A DNA stretch of 64,000 bases from Erigeron canadensis (lineage: Eukaryota; Streptophyta; Magnoliopsida; Asterales; Asteraceae): the NCBI RefSeq assembly GCF_010389155.1, contig NC_057765.1, positions 27,716,980-27,780,979 on the forward strand, read 5' to 3'. The notes under the pieces are model-generated. The model saw only the letters and a list, made by a program, of their open reading frames with translations. It had not been told where the DNA came from and ran no database searches. Below, piece after piece: positions 34,787 through 46,080 of the stretch. Both the position numbers and the translations under genes were made by a program. Position 1 is the first letter of the stretch; every line of letters starts with the position of its first letter.

Positions 34787-37251
34787 GTATGTTCACACGC
34801 TCAAGAGATATATACCCAAACCAAGAAGAATCAAGATTCGATCACAGGTTAGCCAACTTCCCGTCCGCCAATTCCTTCAAAGAAACATAAGCTTCTGTTC
34901 ACACAAGATTAAAATCACAACAAACCTTAAACTCAACATATTAAATAAGATGATTATGGGTTCAAAACGGATATGAGTTTAATGGGTTGCCAATGATGAC
35001 TAGTCCAACTAGTCCGAGGCATCTCGGGTTTTACCCAAAGTCTTGAGTTCGATCCTTAAGGATGACAAGTCTTGGGATTTTTTCCTCCGAATACTTGTAA
35101 CGACCCATGGTCAATATTTCGTTGTCTAGGGCACGTGCAAGGCTTCAAAGTTTAATAGGTTAACATAGTGTATTCAACTATATAATGTAAGCAAAGTTGT
35201 TATTTTTTAAGCTCTCGACACTTTATAAGGACATTTTTATCACTTTCAAGTTTCAACGGTGACTTTAGCCACTGTTATCATCACTCGTAGTACAAGAAGT
35301 GTTAATAACTTTTTTTTAGAAGTTTGGAGGTAGTAACTTTTTTTTTTTTTTTTTGTAAAGTAGAAAATACCTTGAGATGAAAAATTCAATACTCTCGAAC
35401 CCGAGACCATGAGAAAATCTCACCTCCAAGGCCCACATAATGAAATTAGAAGATACTTATGGTCAATGTTAATAACTTGATAATTATTTCCACGTGTTAA
35501 GTCGGTTTATCAATGACGAGTAATATTTGAGATAAAATAAGGTTCTAATAGTATTATTTGGTCATGTGACTTTTAATAATTATGAGTATCTTATACAATT
35601 GATAAAGAGTTTAAGTATAAATTTGTGTCTTGTTCTATATTTAACTAGTGCCTAGACCCGCGCAATGCGCTTACAACTTTAAATTATTCCTTAATTTTAA
35701 GGAAAAAAAACTATTAGATACTGCAAGTTAATATCTAGGATTAATATCTAGGTCTCCTCTATCAATCTCCGATAGCTAATTATTTGAGATTGGTATACTG
35801 TTGCTATTAATGTCATGGACTTTTTTTGTAGCGTGTACCCATGATACGATATACGATATATATCAATAAAAGAATGGAAATATAAATGGAAAATATCAAG
35901 TATCCTTTCCATTATCAAAATGGTAGCCATGATTTAGTTTCTTGCACACCAATAATTAGAGATGGCCAAATCGAAACCGGTTTCAGTCAACGCAATGAAA
36001 AATTGGTTTTGACTAAACCAGAACCGGTTTGGAACCAGTTTTGGTCAAGTTTTGACCAGTTTTTTTTGTCCAAGAACTGAAACCAAACCGAATTGAAACC
36101 AGTAAGAAACCGATTTTTGGGAACGAAAGTGAAACCAATTCCAAACCGATCGGCTCTTCATAAACTGAAATCGGTTCTATGTTTTTTTTTTTTGATCGGT
36201 TCTTGAGAAACCAGTTTTTTTGCCAAATAATAATATCCAAAGCCCATCATATGAGACAACCTCATCTTCAACCTACGTGTAGAGCCAAAAGATTCTTATC
36301 CCATACGACATACAGGCAACTAATAAAACAACTTTTAACATTGAATCGTAACAAAATCCTTCAAAAAAAAATAAAACCATTCTGTAAACTTCTTCAATAC
36401 TTTCACATTTTTACTCCTGTAAATTGCATACTTTGTAAACAACTTCTACATAAAATAGAAATCACTCTTGTATCTTCATCTCGAGACATAGCCTATGTAG
36501 CATTTTGTAAATTTACTTCTAATTCAACATGTAATTTTTCATGCCTACTAACCATTTTCACTTACCATTTTATCTTTTCACAAATAATGCTTCGTTAGCA
36601 TTAAAAAAAACAAAAAAAGTAAAAACAAAAATAATATATCAAAGAGAGGAAAATCGTTTACATCTAAAGAAAAATCGAACATCAAGAGAATATCCTAAAT
36701 TTAGAAGACAAGGTTGTACATGTTGGAGTCAGGAACACAGGAATTGGGAAATGGAGACGAGCTTAAAAGTGTTGGAGAGTCGAGCATGTGATTATCATCA
36801 AACACCACACCCTTTGTTATCTCTTTTGCACGGTCTTCATGATCAGGATTATAAGCCGAATAAGAATCAATTTCTTCTTTACATTTCATCTTTAGAACCT
36901 TCATTTGAGTCCACAATCACTAATACTTACACTACAATGACTACATCAAGCAGAAGTCCTTTGATACGCAGAACTGTCACCGGCTGCACAAACTGATGCC
37001 TGGTTTCAAAATAAAAATACAATAACCACTTGCATTGTGAAAGAAACATACACATTAAACAAATTTAAGCCAACTTGATGTTATGGCAAGCGTATGTACG
37101 TAATGAATATGCTATAATTCAATTCTTTTGATTAGTTGATCACCAGTCATTTGACCTATTCCCTCTTATAGTTGAGCTCTTTCATTCAGCCCGTTTGGTT
37201 AACCTATTCATAAGTATATGGGTCAAAAACATCACCCCTAAAAATATAAGT
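34787..37251. other. Intergenic, mosaic of repeat relics
   Basis: Contents: a minus-strand Helitron-like end at 35645 (GCGCATTGCGCGGGTCTAGGC then ACTAG before T); a region of degenerate AACCGGTT/AAACCAGTT repeats at about 35960-36215; and an unassigned minus-strand open stretch at 36701-36916 ending in PDSNMYNLVF. No firm gene. Confidence 0.4.
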
Positions 37252-37256
37252 GACAT

Positions 37257-38118
37257 TGATGTAACTAATTTATACCCATTACCTACATCGTTATTGGCCA
37301 TTTTACTATATGTTTTAAGTCGTTTTTGTATGCATTTGGCGCGTTTATGGTGTTTGTTAGTGTTTACAGACTCTAAACATGATGCGCGTTCATTTGGTAC
37401 ATTTTCGGATGATTATTGGCCCGGAAGTGCGTTATGACGATGAGAGTTGATTTGAGTGGAAGAGACGACAGAGTTTGGCAAGTAATCGAGACCCAAAGAG
37501 CTTGGCTCTGTACAAGTTGGTGACTGCGCCGCAGTGGAGGTTGCCATGCCCACTGAGCCGCAGTCCTGATCCACGGAAATTAATGGACAAACCCCATTGC
37601 GCCGCAGTGGGAATGGCTAGGAGTTGACTGCGCCGCAGTCTGGTTAAGAAGAAAGGGGGCCGTGGAAACTGGCTGAGCCGCAGTGGTGGATACACGAGCC
37701 ACTGCGCCGCAGTCCCCCTGAAGTCAAAGTCAACAACACCTCACTGCGCCGTAGTGAGGGAAGGCTCAACCCCACTGCGCCGCAGTGGGTGCACGGGAGA
37801 ACCAGACTTGCCTTGTTTTTGCATCTGATTTTGGAGGAGTATATATAGCAAACCCTAGGTCGAAAATTAGGCATCAGAAATCTTTCTAGGAGCTGTTCTA
37901 CAAGGGTTCTTCTTCCTCCAATCAAGATTATTTCTTAGGCGGACTCGTTGAACATTCACGGGCACCCATCTAGATCGTATCTACTTATTGTCTTGCAATT
38001 TATTTTCATCAAACGATTGGTACATCATGTTTTTCTTCTATTTTATTTATTATTATGGATTGATCATGAGTGGCCAAACGTTTAATCATCCACCTTGATG
38101 AAATAAGACGGATAATGA
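37257..38118 (+). repeat. 5' LTR (truncated) of the Athila-like element
   Basis: Matches the first 860 or so bases of the LTR at 42284-43919. It includes the dyad array and a TATATATA box at 37840. The match ends at GGATAATG. Confidence 0.9.
37523..37786 (+). promoter_or_regulatory. Array of eight 13-bp dyads upstream of LTR TATA box
   Basis: Copies of ACTGCGCCGCAGT or one/two-base variants start at 37523, 37552, 37596, 37627, 37672, 37701, 37743 and 37774. Each is a palindrome around one central base; some extend (CCCACTGCGCCGCAGTGGG). The array ends 54 bases before the TATA box. It may be a dimeric factor site or a methylation-rich enhancer; function unknown. Confidence 0.75.
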
Positions 38119-38162
38119 CACTAAAGTTCTGGCCAGCGCAATTAAACGAGAAACACACGTAG

Positions 38163-39720
38163 TTGGATTTCAGCAGGGTGAAACAACCCCACAAGAACAA
38201 CTTCCTTAATGAGTTGTACTCCATCCACAAGGAGGTGGTTTGCCCACCCAGGTATCTTGCCCCTACTGCTGCTCAGCATTTCGGCATTCAAGCCGATATT
38301 AATGGATGGTTCAGGATAGAAGCCCAAGTCGGTGATAGATTGGTTGTTAGCGACATGTGGCATAATGTATTCAATAACCGGGGGCCTATATACAGGGAGT
38401 TGTGTTTGGAGTTCTATTCAACTCTTAAGGTCACAAAAGAGTTGAATAAAGTGAAGGATATTTTTGAGGAGCAATGTGTGACCTTCTACTGTGGAGGTGT
38501 AGCTAGGAAATTTCTATAGCCCAGTTTGGCTATTATACTGGTATGTACACTTTGGACCAGTTGAAGAGTAGTGAGTTTAGGAGTCTGTTGAGGTAGGGGT
38601 TGTATGTGAAGCAAGCTTTTGATGGTGAGTCCTATCTGTAGTATTGGACTCGTATTACTGGTGGTGAGGCTTGGCCGTCTGGGGTCGGGTAGTGTTTCCA
38701 AGATCCGGAGTGTTAGGTTAAGGATGCTCCATCGTATGATTGTCACCTTTTTAGTACAGCGGTCCACTCACTGGGACAAGGCATACCAGACTGATCTTTG
38801 GCTGATGAAGTTGTTTGCAGAGGGGGATCCTCCATTGTTGTTTTGGATAGGATGTGGAACCACTCCGACTCGGAGTTGGTATTGGGGCATTTTGTTACGA
38901 TGATTTATCGGTATATGGGCATTTTTGATACGGATAAGTGCCAGACCGATCTTTCTCCCCCTATTATTCAGGAGACATTGACTGAGGCCGAGTTGGTTAA
39001 GGCCAAGATTGTGAAAAAGATGACGCAGACGGAGAACTCTAAACTGCTGGATGACATTGGGTTTATTGCACCGCCTCCCGTTGTGGAGGAAGCTGAGGAT
39101 GTGGAGATGAGGGATGCTCCACAGGAGCAGCCTAGGAGGTGGGCTCAGGCAAGGATAGACTTACCCCTTTGAGCCCTCAGCTCCAGCAGATCTACGAGGG
39201 GCAGCAGGCCAGCCGCCAGGCTTTTGATGACTATCAGCGGCGTATGGATCAGGAGGTGACATGGTTAGGGTCGCAGCAGGCCCATACTAACTACACTCTT
39301 GATTATTACCAGCCGATGTGGCAAGCCCAGTATACGGGGACTGAGTTTGTGAGGCCTGACCCGATTCCACCCTTCAGCCCTCCACCTATCCGTGTTTCAC
39401 CGTATCGACAGGATGGCGGTTCTTACTTCTTCACGCCATCCCAGATATCCCCACAGCCCCATGACTTAGGAGGATCTCCCCGAGGGCCAGTTCAGTTTGG
39501 TCGATACACAGGTGGTGATGCTGGGATTTCCTCCTCCATGCCTAGTTTCTTTGCAGATGCCAGCTCTGGATTTGCTGATTTTCCTGGAGGCTCTGGAGGA
39601 TTTGTCGTTGGTGGTTCTGGACAGGGAGATGATCAGCCGGGAGCCGGTTATGGCAGTTCAGGTTCATGAGGCACACCAGAGCAGGCCACCAGCTGGGTTG
39701 ATGATCTCTTTGGCCCACCC
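38163..39720 (+). pseudogene. Athila-type retrotransposon ORF (post-pol), degraded
   Basis: From 38163 the first frame (118 residues) reads YRELCLEFYSTL, characteristic of the Athila ORF family, and stops at 38519. Homology continues in other frames with several stops through LAQFG-type IAQFGYYTGMYTLDQL, YWTRITGG and LDRMWNHSDSELVLGHFV. It then reaches an acidic segment (EEAEDVEMRDAPQEQ) and a Gln/Pro/Gly-rich tail (39139-39669) ending near WVDDLFGPPGAPYG. At least two frameshifts and several nonsense codons make it non-functional. The family assignment is from motif memory; a profile search would settle it. Confidence 0.6.
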
Positions 39721-42265
39721 GGTGCTCCATATGGCTATCATGGGCAGCAGCAGTGATCATGAAGATGACCTCCATCCGGTACCGTGGGATGGGGTCATAT
39801 GTTGATTGATATTTATTCATTCTGATAGATGGATTACTGTATTCGATACATTGTTTCTTATTTTCTATCTTTATTTGTGTTGGTATCCACCCTACGGGGT
39901 TATGAAACATTGTATTTGTTTCTTTTTCTTTTTTCTTTTAGTTGTTGCATGAACAATAGGTATAAGTATTGCTTTGATCTATTTTGGGTTGCTTTGATGA
40001 AATTTGAGCAAGTTATTACATTTGATGGCTATAGCGCAACTCAAGTGTGGGGGGAACCCCTTGGATTCTCTTCTCATCTATTCTATGGTATCAGTGTGTT
40101 GATTGTGTGATGGTGTGAGTATGCTGGCAGTAAGTTCAGCGCCATATTTGTATTGCTATGTTTGATGCACACACAACTCTCGCACCTTCCGTTTTGGTAC
40201 AAGTTGTTTATCCCGCCAACCAAAGTGTCCTTCCTATTTCGGAAGTGCCATTTGTGACACGGGGTCGATAACTTGTTTCAAAACATAATGTGTCCTTATT
40301 CCGGTATGTGTTTTTATTTTTCTATGTCGCTTACCCCTATTTACTTTTGTTTGACCGAATATGGACATTGAGAGCATTGTCCATCTTAAGTATGGGGGGT
40401 GGCAAATAGGTTTAAGCTACCGGGTTTATCATTTTTGTTGTTTTGCCATTGAGATTTTTATCAGTTTTGTTGATGTGTCCCTCTCGTAGGCCTTTGGATT
40501 CTATCTAGGGGTATGAGTTTCTATTTTGAACTCTTAACTGTGATGTGCATGTTTAAAACTGGTGATATTAATTTGGCGGAATAACAAAAGTTGATACGAA
40601 TTTTAAAACTTGAGTTGAACTTGTCCTTGTGGTAAATTGCTTTTGACACTTAATTGATTACTTATTAAGCAATTTTACTACAAAATGTTTCCTTGACAAA
40701 AATTTTAATTGGCGAAGTGTGTCCTGAACGGTTATTCGGCTAGTCCTTCGGAATTGATAACATTACTTGCATACTCATATATATCCAAAACACCCAATTG
40801 TGAGATTTCATCATTTCATATATAGTGTGTCAGGTGACAGTTTTGGTTTGTTTGCTTCGTAAATACGTCCCTCTCTTAGGCTTTTGGATTTATTCAGAAG
40901 TAAGAGTTTTCATTTTGATGCCCTGCACTAAGATGTGCGTGTTTGAGGTATTTCTAAGCCATTTCCGGGTTCTTTTCTTGATAAGAGTATACCAGTGATG
41001 TGTTGATTCTAGAACTTGGCCTGGTGATCGTGACGAGTACATTGGATGACGAATTGGCAATTAGGTTTGACCATACTTTTTATTTCCTTCTTTTCATTTT
41101 TCTTTTGTATATCCACTTCCCTAGTATACAACCTTATACATATACTTGCCTATATTCACACATATTTCTTTCTTTTATACCTTAGCAATATATACGCATA
41201 TACATCACTATAACTTACCTTTCATTGTATAAATCACCCTATTCATGTAAACTTTACCTAATTATACCGTTAGTCTAATCTGGGGGGCTTTGATTGTCAT
41301 TGGTTTGTTTGGATGGTTTGGGAGAGTTTCAGTGGGTTGATTTGTGAAATATTCTTGTCTATGAGAATATGTTAATGGGTTAAGTTATTGAAGATTGTCT
41401 TGGATTGTTCAAACAAAGAAAGTGAAGTGTTATAGGCATGTTTATCATTGTAAGAGGGTATCTACTACTAGAGTAAAAATGGTTCAAAAAGAATAAATAG
41501 AATTGAAAAACAGAAAAATAAAAAAAATAAAAAGAGAAAGAAAAGAAAGAACTTGGGCTACTAGTAGGTATTTCTCATCTTTTAATGTCTAGAAAGTTGT
41601 TGTATCATTAATTTTGGAAGATTTGGTTGATTATAAGTGTTGAAGTTGATACGCCACAATGGTGTCGGGCTTGCTTGGTACTTTGGAGGTGTTCTCGGGA
41701 TAGCATCTTATGGGCTAGTGGTTTGTTGGCAATCAATGGTATGGGTTGATTAGACTATTTTGTTCATATTCAATATAACTTATACTATAAATTCTTACCT
41801 TTCACTTTCAACCGATAAGTTTCCCTTATTCTATTGTACATATTCCTTATACATAGCTCTAGTTTACTACCACCCTTAATGCCTATTTTGACGATGTACT
41901 TGATCCTTGCGCCTTAATGGTGGAGTGACGATCCTGGTTCAAGCCTATGGTAAAAGAGTATACATCACGACTGAGCTATGAGTGATTCTTCATATATTCA
42001 ACCCCGAAAGTAAGTTTGTTGAAGTAGAATTATATTGATAGGATCGTTGGTTTCATTTATGCTTAGTTGATTATCGTGGCTTGCGGATTGTTCAGGTATT
42101 GTCAAACATTTCGAGTTTTCATTTAAGATTAAAACTGCTTCACCCGCTCTTTGTCATTTGACATGCTTGGTGTTGCTTCTTTTTGATACTTGTCACTTGT
42201 TTGATAGTTTGATTGTCAAGGATTACTTTTTCTTAAATTCCGGATTTGCTTGAGGACAAGCAATG
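39721..42265 (+). other. Athila-like element, 3' non-coding region
   Basis: No coding. G-run tracts similar to the polypurine tract occur at about 40040-40055 (CTCAAGTGTGGGGGGAA), 40387-40400 and 41281. Two imperfect copies of an 80-base unit lie at about 40478-40555 and 40864-40945 (GTCCCTCTC-TAGGC-TTTGGATT). A purine-rich run lies at 41500-41550. Confidence 0.6.
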
Positions 42266-42283
42266 CTCAAGTGTGGGGGGATT
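42266..42283 (+). other. Polypurine tract
   Basis: CTCAAGTGTGGGGGGATT lies directly before the right LTR. It is the expected plus-strand priming site. Confidence 0.8.
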
Positions 42284-43919
42284 TGATGTGACTAATTTAT
42301 ACCCATTACCCACATCGTTATTGGCCATTTTACTATATGTTTTAAGTCGTTTTTGTATGCATTTGGCGTGTTTATGGTGTTTGTTAGTGTTTACAGGCTC
42401 TAAACAGGATGCGCGTTCATTTGGTACATTTTCGGATGATTATTGGCCTGGAATTGCGTTATGACGATGAGAGATGATTTGAGTGGAAGAGACGGTAGAG
42501 TTTGGCAAGTAATCGAGACCGAAAGAGCTTGGCTCTGTACAAGTTGGTGACTGCGCCGCAGTGGAGGTTGCCATGCCCACTGAGCCGCAGTCCTGATCCA
42601 CGGAAATTAATGGACAAACCCCACTGCGCCGCAGTGGGAATGGCTAGGAGTTGACTACGCCGCAGTCTGGTTAAGAAGAAAGGGGGCCGTGGAAACTGGT
42701 TGCGCCGCAGTGGTGGATACACGAGCCACTGTGCCGCAATCCCCCTGAAGTCAAAGTCAACAACACCTCACTGCGCCGCAGTGAGGGAAGGCTCAACCCC
42801 ACTGCGCCGCAGTGGGTACACGGGAGAACCAGACTTGCCTTGTTTTTGCATCTGATTTTGGAGGAGTATATATAGCAAACCCTAGGTCGAAAATTAGGCA
42901 TCAAAAATCTTTCTAGGAGCTGTTCTACAAGGGTTCTTCTTCCTCCAATCAAGATTATTTCTTAGGCGGACTCGTTGAAGATTCACGGGCACCCATATAG
43001 ATCGTATCTACTTATTGTCTTGCAATTTATTTTCATCAAACGATTGGTACATCATGTTTCTCTTCTATTTTATTTATTATTTTGGATTGATCATGAGTGG
43101 CTAAACGTTTAATCATCCACCTTGATGAAACGAGCCGGATAATGTGATTGCAATATTTTTAATTTAAAAGGGTTTATTTAATTATCGTTGTTCTGTGATC
43201 TTGATGATGTTAATTCTTTTATTTGATTAATTTTGACATTGGTTGCATATAATTCTTCATTGGTGGTACCAGTTGAATGTGTATGTGATTTTAAAACGAT
43301 TACTTGTCTATAAGTAATTATCACTAGTTCATGGTATGATAGTGAATATCATTTTAAGAGAAGATTAATTTTGTCAACGTGAATGATATCGGTTGGTGGT
43401 ACCACGCTATTGTCACATAGGTTTAGTTAATAATTTGATAGTCAACAAAACTAATTGTTAGAAGAATTGCCTTAGTTTTGGTGGTACCAGCTTGGGTAAT
43501 TTAACTAGCAGTTAGGTGATTCGGTATTTTATTCACGGTTGGTGGTACCACGTGAATATCTTAATCTTGTCACGATTATCCGTAAACTCTAGAGAATTTG
43601 TTCTTCATTAAATGCAATCACATTTGAAGTTGAGGGAAGTCAAGGTGGATGACTTTTAATTATATTGTCTGAAGTTTCTTTTCAATTTATGCAATTATTT
43701 TGCAAACCAATTTACTTTATTTGTCAAAAGGATTTTCAAAGCAACACCCGTTTTCCAAACCATTTCATGAGCAACTAATCATTTCCAATCCCTGAGAACG
43801 AACTCAGACTTGTCTCTTAACTATATTACAAACGATCGGGTCCACTGCCCGTGAATGCGTAGTAGTGAGTTTTTAGGTAGTTTTAGTTTTATAAATTTAA
43901 AGCTCGATTTTGCACATCA
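42284..43919 (+). repeat. 3' LTR (complete, 1636 bp) of the Athila-like element
   Basis: TGATGTG at the left and CACATCA at the right. It includes TATATATA at 42867. Its second half has GGTGGTACCA motifs repeated about five times (about 43262-43552), which are absent from the truncated left LTR. Confidence 0.9.
42550..42813 (+). promoter_or_regulatory. Dyad array in the right LTR
   Basis: Eight copies at the same spacing as in the left LTR (starts 42550, 42579, 42623, 42654, 42699, 42728, 42770, 42801). Where the two LTRs differ inside the array, the changes often hit CG or GC positions of the dyad. The array ends 54 bases before the TATA box. Confidence 0.75.
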
Positions 43920-44197
43920 GACATGCTTTCAGAAAGTGACATCAACCCTAATAAACTGACAAGACCTGTAAATGTTGGGTTTAAAAAAATTTCCTTGAAA
44001 ATATTGTCCGGGTTGTTCCCGACCCTAACTTAAATATAGAATCACAAATCAACACAGTTAGTTGATCCCAAAATTAGATTCTTATATATGACAAACTAAT
44101 GTTTTATAAATATTGAAATTTTTTTAGTGTTTCTAGCCAACCCGAACCTACCCATTTTGACTCTTTCAAATATCATCACGTCTACTGTTACACTTAC

Positions 44198-45065
44198 TTC
44201 AGGGTTATCACATGCTACCATGTCCTTATAGCTCACTTGGTTGCATAAACAATATGTCGGCTCATTAGGATTAATTGGCAGGTCCAAGTCCAGACTGGGT
44301 GGGTTTGCGGTCGCTGGTGTGCCTGTGGAGGATGTATCAGCAAGGCATGACCTGTACAAACATAAAGTGATATTTTTGATCATTAAAGCCCCCATCCAAA
44401 GAAGAATTGGTGATTCTAATTAACACTATGTTTTAAGTAAAAGCAACTTCCTCACAAAGATAATTACTTTGTCCGCCCTCCTCGGTCACCTTCCTTTATA
44501 GGTTTCCCATTGCCATAAACGTTCAAAGCGGGTGATCCACAAGGACCACAACACTCAAGGTTGCCACTCTGACCCATTTACTTATGAATGGGTCTATTTT
44601 GGCATTGGTTTAATATCATATTTAAATTAAAATTTTTAGCTAAAAGGGAACGGGTCAAATAGTTGATGATGTTGAAAGTTGCCTAATATCTACCTTAAAT
44701 ACATGCGTGTAATAAATAATTTTATTAATATTTAGATTACTATCAAAAGAATATTGTATTTGTTAGTATAACTTAAAAGTATATAAGATCAACCAAACCC
44801 AAGAGACCCATTTCCATCCATGCTAGACTTGTTTCACCTAAACCCATTTTGACCCATTACGTGCTCCACCCATCTTGTCAACACAACACAACACAACAGA
44901 TACAGGATCATGAAGCATGATATCAATATCACTTCTGCAAGATATGTGAGCGACCAACTCAGAAGGAATAAAAAACCTATCATGGTGTTGCCCTTCCAGT
45001 TTTGTAAGATATTGATCAAGTTGCGTCTCGAATTCCACAAATTTTTTCACTAACGGAAACACCAG
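44198..45065 (-). pseudogene. ING-like PHD-finger protein, partial exons
   Basis: Four minus-strand exons join in one open frame: 44977-45065 (coiled-coil-like VEFETQLDQYLTKLEG), 44898-44934, 44468-44568 (ending KEGDRGGRTK) and 44198-44351 ([20 protein letters not shown] then [12 protein letters not shown]). The last matches the start of the PHD finger of plant ING histone-reader proteins ([22 protein letters not shown]), which read methylated H3K4. The splice donor after DNPE is where ING genes usually splice. The second half of the finger (KIEWFHFGC region) was not found, and the Athila-like element lies 280 bases further on. It may be a gene with a huge transposon-filled intron, or a truncated pseudogene. 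A possible further exon is at about 45833-45940. Confidence 0.55.
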
Positions 45066-45832
45066 CTGCATAAAATAAGACACAAAAAGTATAATTTTCA
45101 ACAACTCTAATAAACAATCCTTTATTTCCAAATAAGCAAAAATTCAATGCATACAACTACATGTAAAACCTTTCCATTGACGGCCCACAATCGATGCAAC
45201 CCACTGACAAGAGAAGAAATTTGAAAGTCTTGAGGTTAGTCTTATTGCCAGATACATTTGCCACTAATGCTTTCTTAATGAAAACAAAACCACTTCTCTA
45301 ATATACATCTTAAGTCTAATAACCCGCAAAAAACTCATTAGACAAAAAAAAAAAGAAATGAAACTGAATGAAGAAAAAAAACAAAACTTGAAAAAAATGT
45401 GAAAGTCTCAAATCATGGTTGCTCTTTTTGCCAGTACCATTTGCCATAAATACTATCTAAGAAATAGCTTTACTGTGAAAATACCCATTTTAAACTTCAA
45501 AGCTGCAAGAACCTCAACTTCAAATTTCACTACTTCTTGCTTCAAATTTTACTGTGTACGTACCATCCGGAATATAAAGTTAGAACATTAACTTGAATAG
45601 GAAAGACGTGCAAGGATTAATATTATTATTAGTACCTAAAGACTAAAACTGTCCAATAATATGCAATCCCGACTTCTTTATCCTCATTCCATTTAACTAA
45701 ACCCCTAAAAGTTATTCCGATTCTGCCCTTTCAAACAATACACCTACCTTGATACATTAACATGACTGCATTAAAATAAAAATCCAATATGGAGATCAAT
45801 TTTTTAGTGATCTGACCAAAAACCTTTGAGTA

Positions 45833-45942
45833 GAGCCTTGAAGCTGGTCTGATCTTTTCTCAGTTTCTTCAAACTTGGTAATTAAAACAGCATTTCTGGT
45901 ATCACTTTCTAGTCTCTTCTACATCCTGCTTTTAATTTAGCA
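45833..45942 (-). other. Possible coding exon, coiled-coil-like
   Basis: A minus-strand stretch reads LITKFEETEKRSDQLQGSTQ between plausible acceptor and donor sites. It can be joined in frame to the exon at 44977-45065. Not recognised; it may belong to the ING-like gene or be chance. Confidence 0.3.
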
Positions 45943-46080
45943 GGAAAGACTTCACAACGTAACAGATTGAGTTAACCTACCGTATCCTACTAAAATACTT
46001 GATCATCAAGTATTTTAGTAACCATCTAAACGCATCACTTATGTAAAGGCTTGCCTACCTTCCAACCATAGTTGAAAGGT

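Larger units (their letters stand above)
37257..43919 (+). mobile_element. Athila-like Ty3 LTR retrotransposon, internally deleted
   Basis: The element starts TGATGTAAC and ends TTGCACATCA (TGATGTG/CACATCA inverted ends). It is flanked by a perfect 5-bp duplication GACAT at 37252-37256 and 43920-43924. The right LTR (42284-43919) is complete. The left LTR matches only to about 38118, then the sequence jumps into a degraded Athila-type ORF. Half of the left LTR, the primer-binding site and all of gag-pol are missing, so the deletion followed insertion. About 2.4 kb of non-coding sequence and a G-rich polypurine tract precede the right LTR. LTR copies differ at about two dozen sites in 860 bases. 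Confidence 0.9.

Noticed and set aside
34985..35110. SINE-like stretch with a B-box-like GAGTTCGATCC
   Set aside because: A-box spacing and a poly-A tail or target duplication could not be shown.
37432..37925. Minus-strand frames in the Athila-like LTR (also 42459-42952)
   Set aside because: They are produced by the GC-rich dyad array and LTR sequence, and recur identically in both LTRs because the LTRs are copies.
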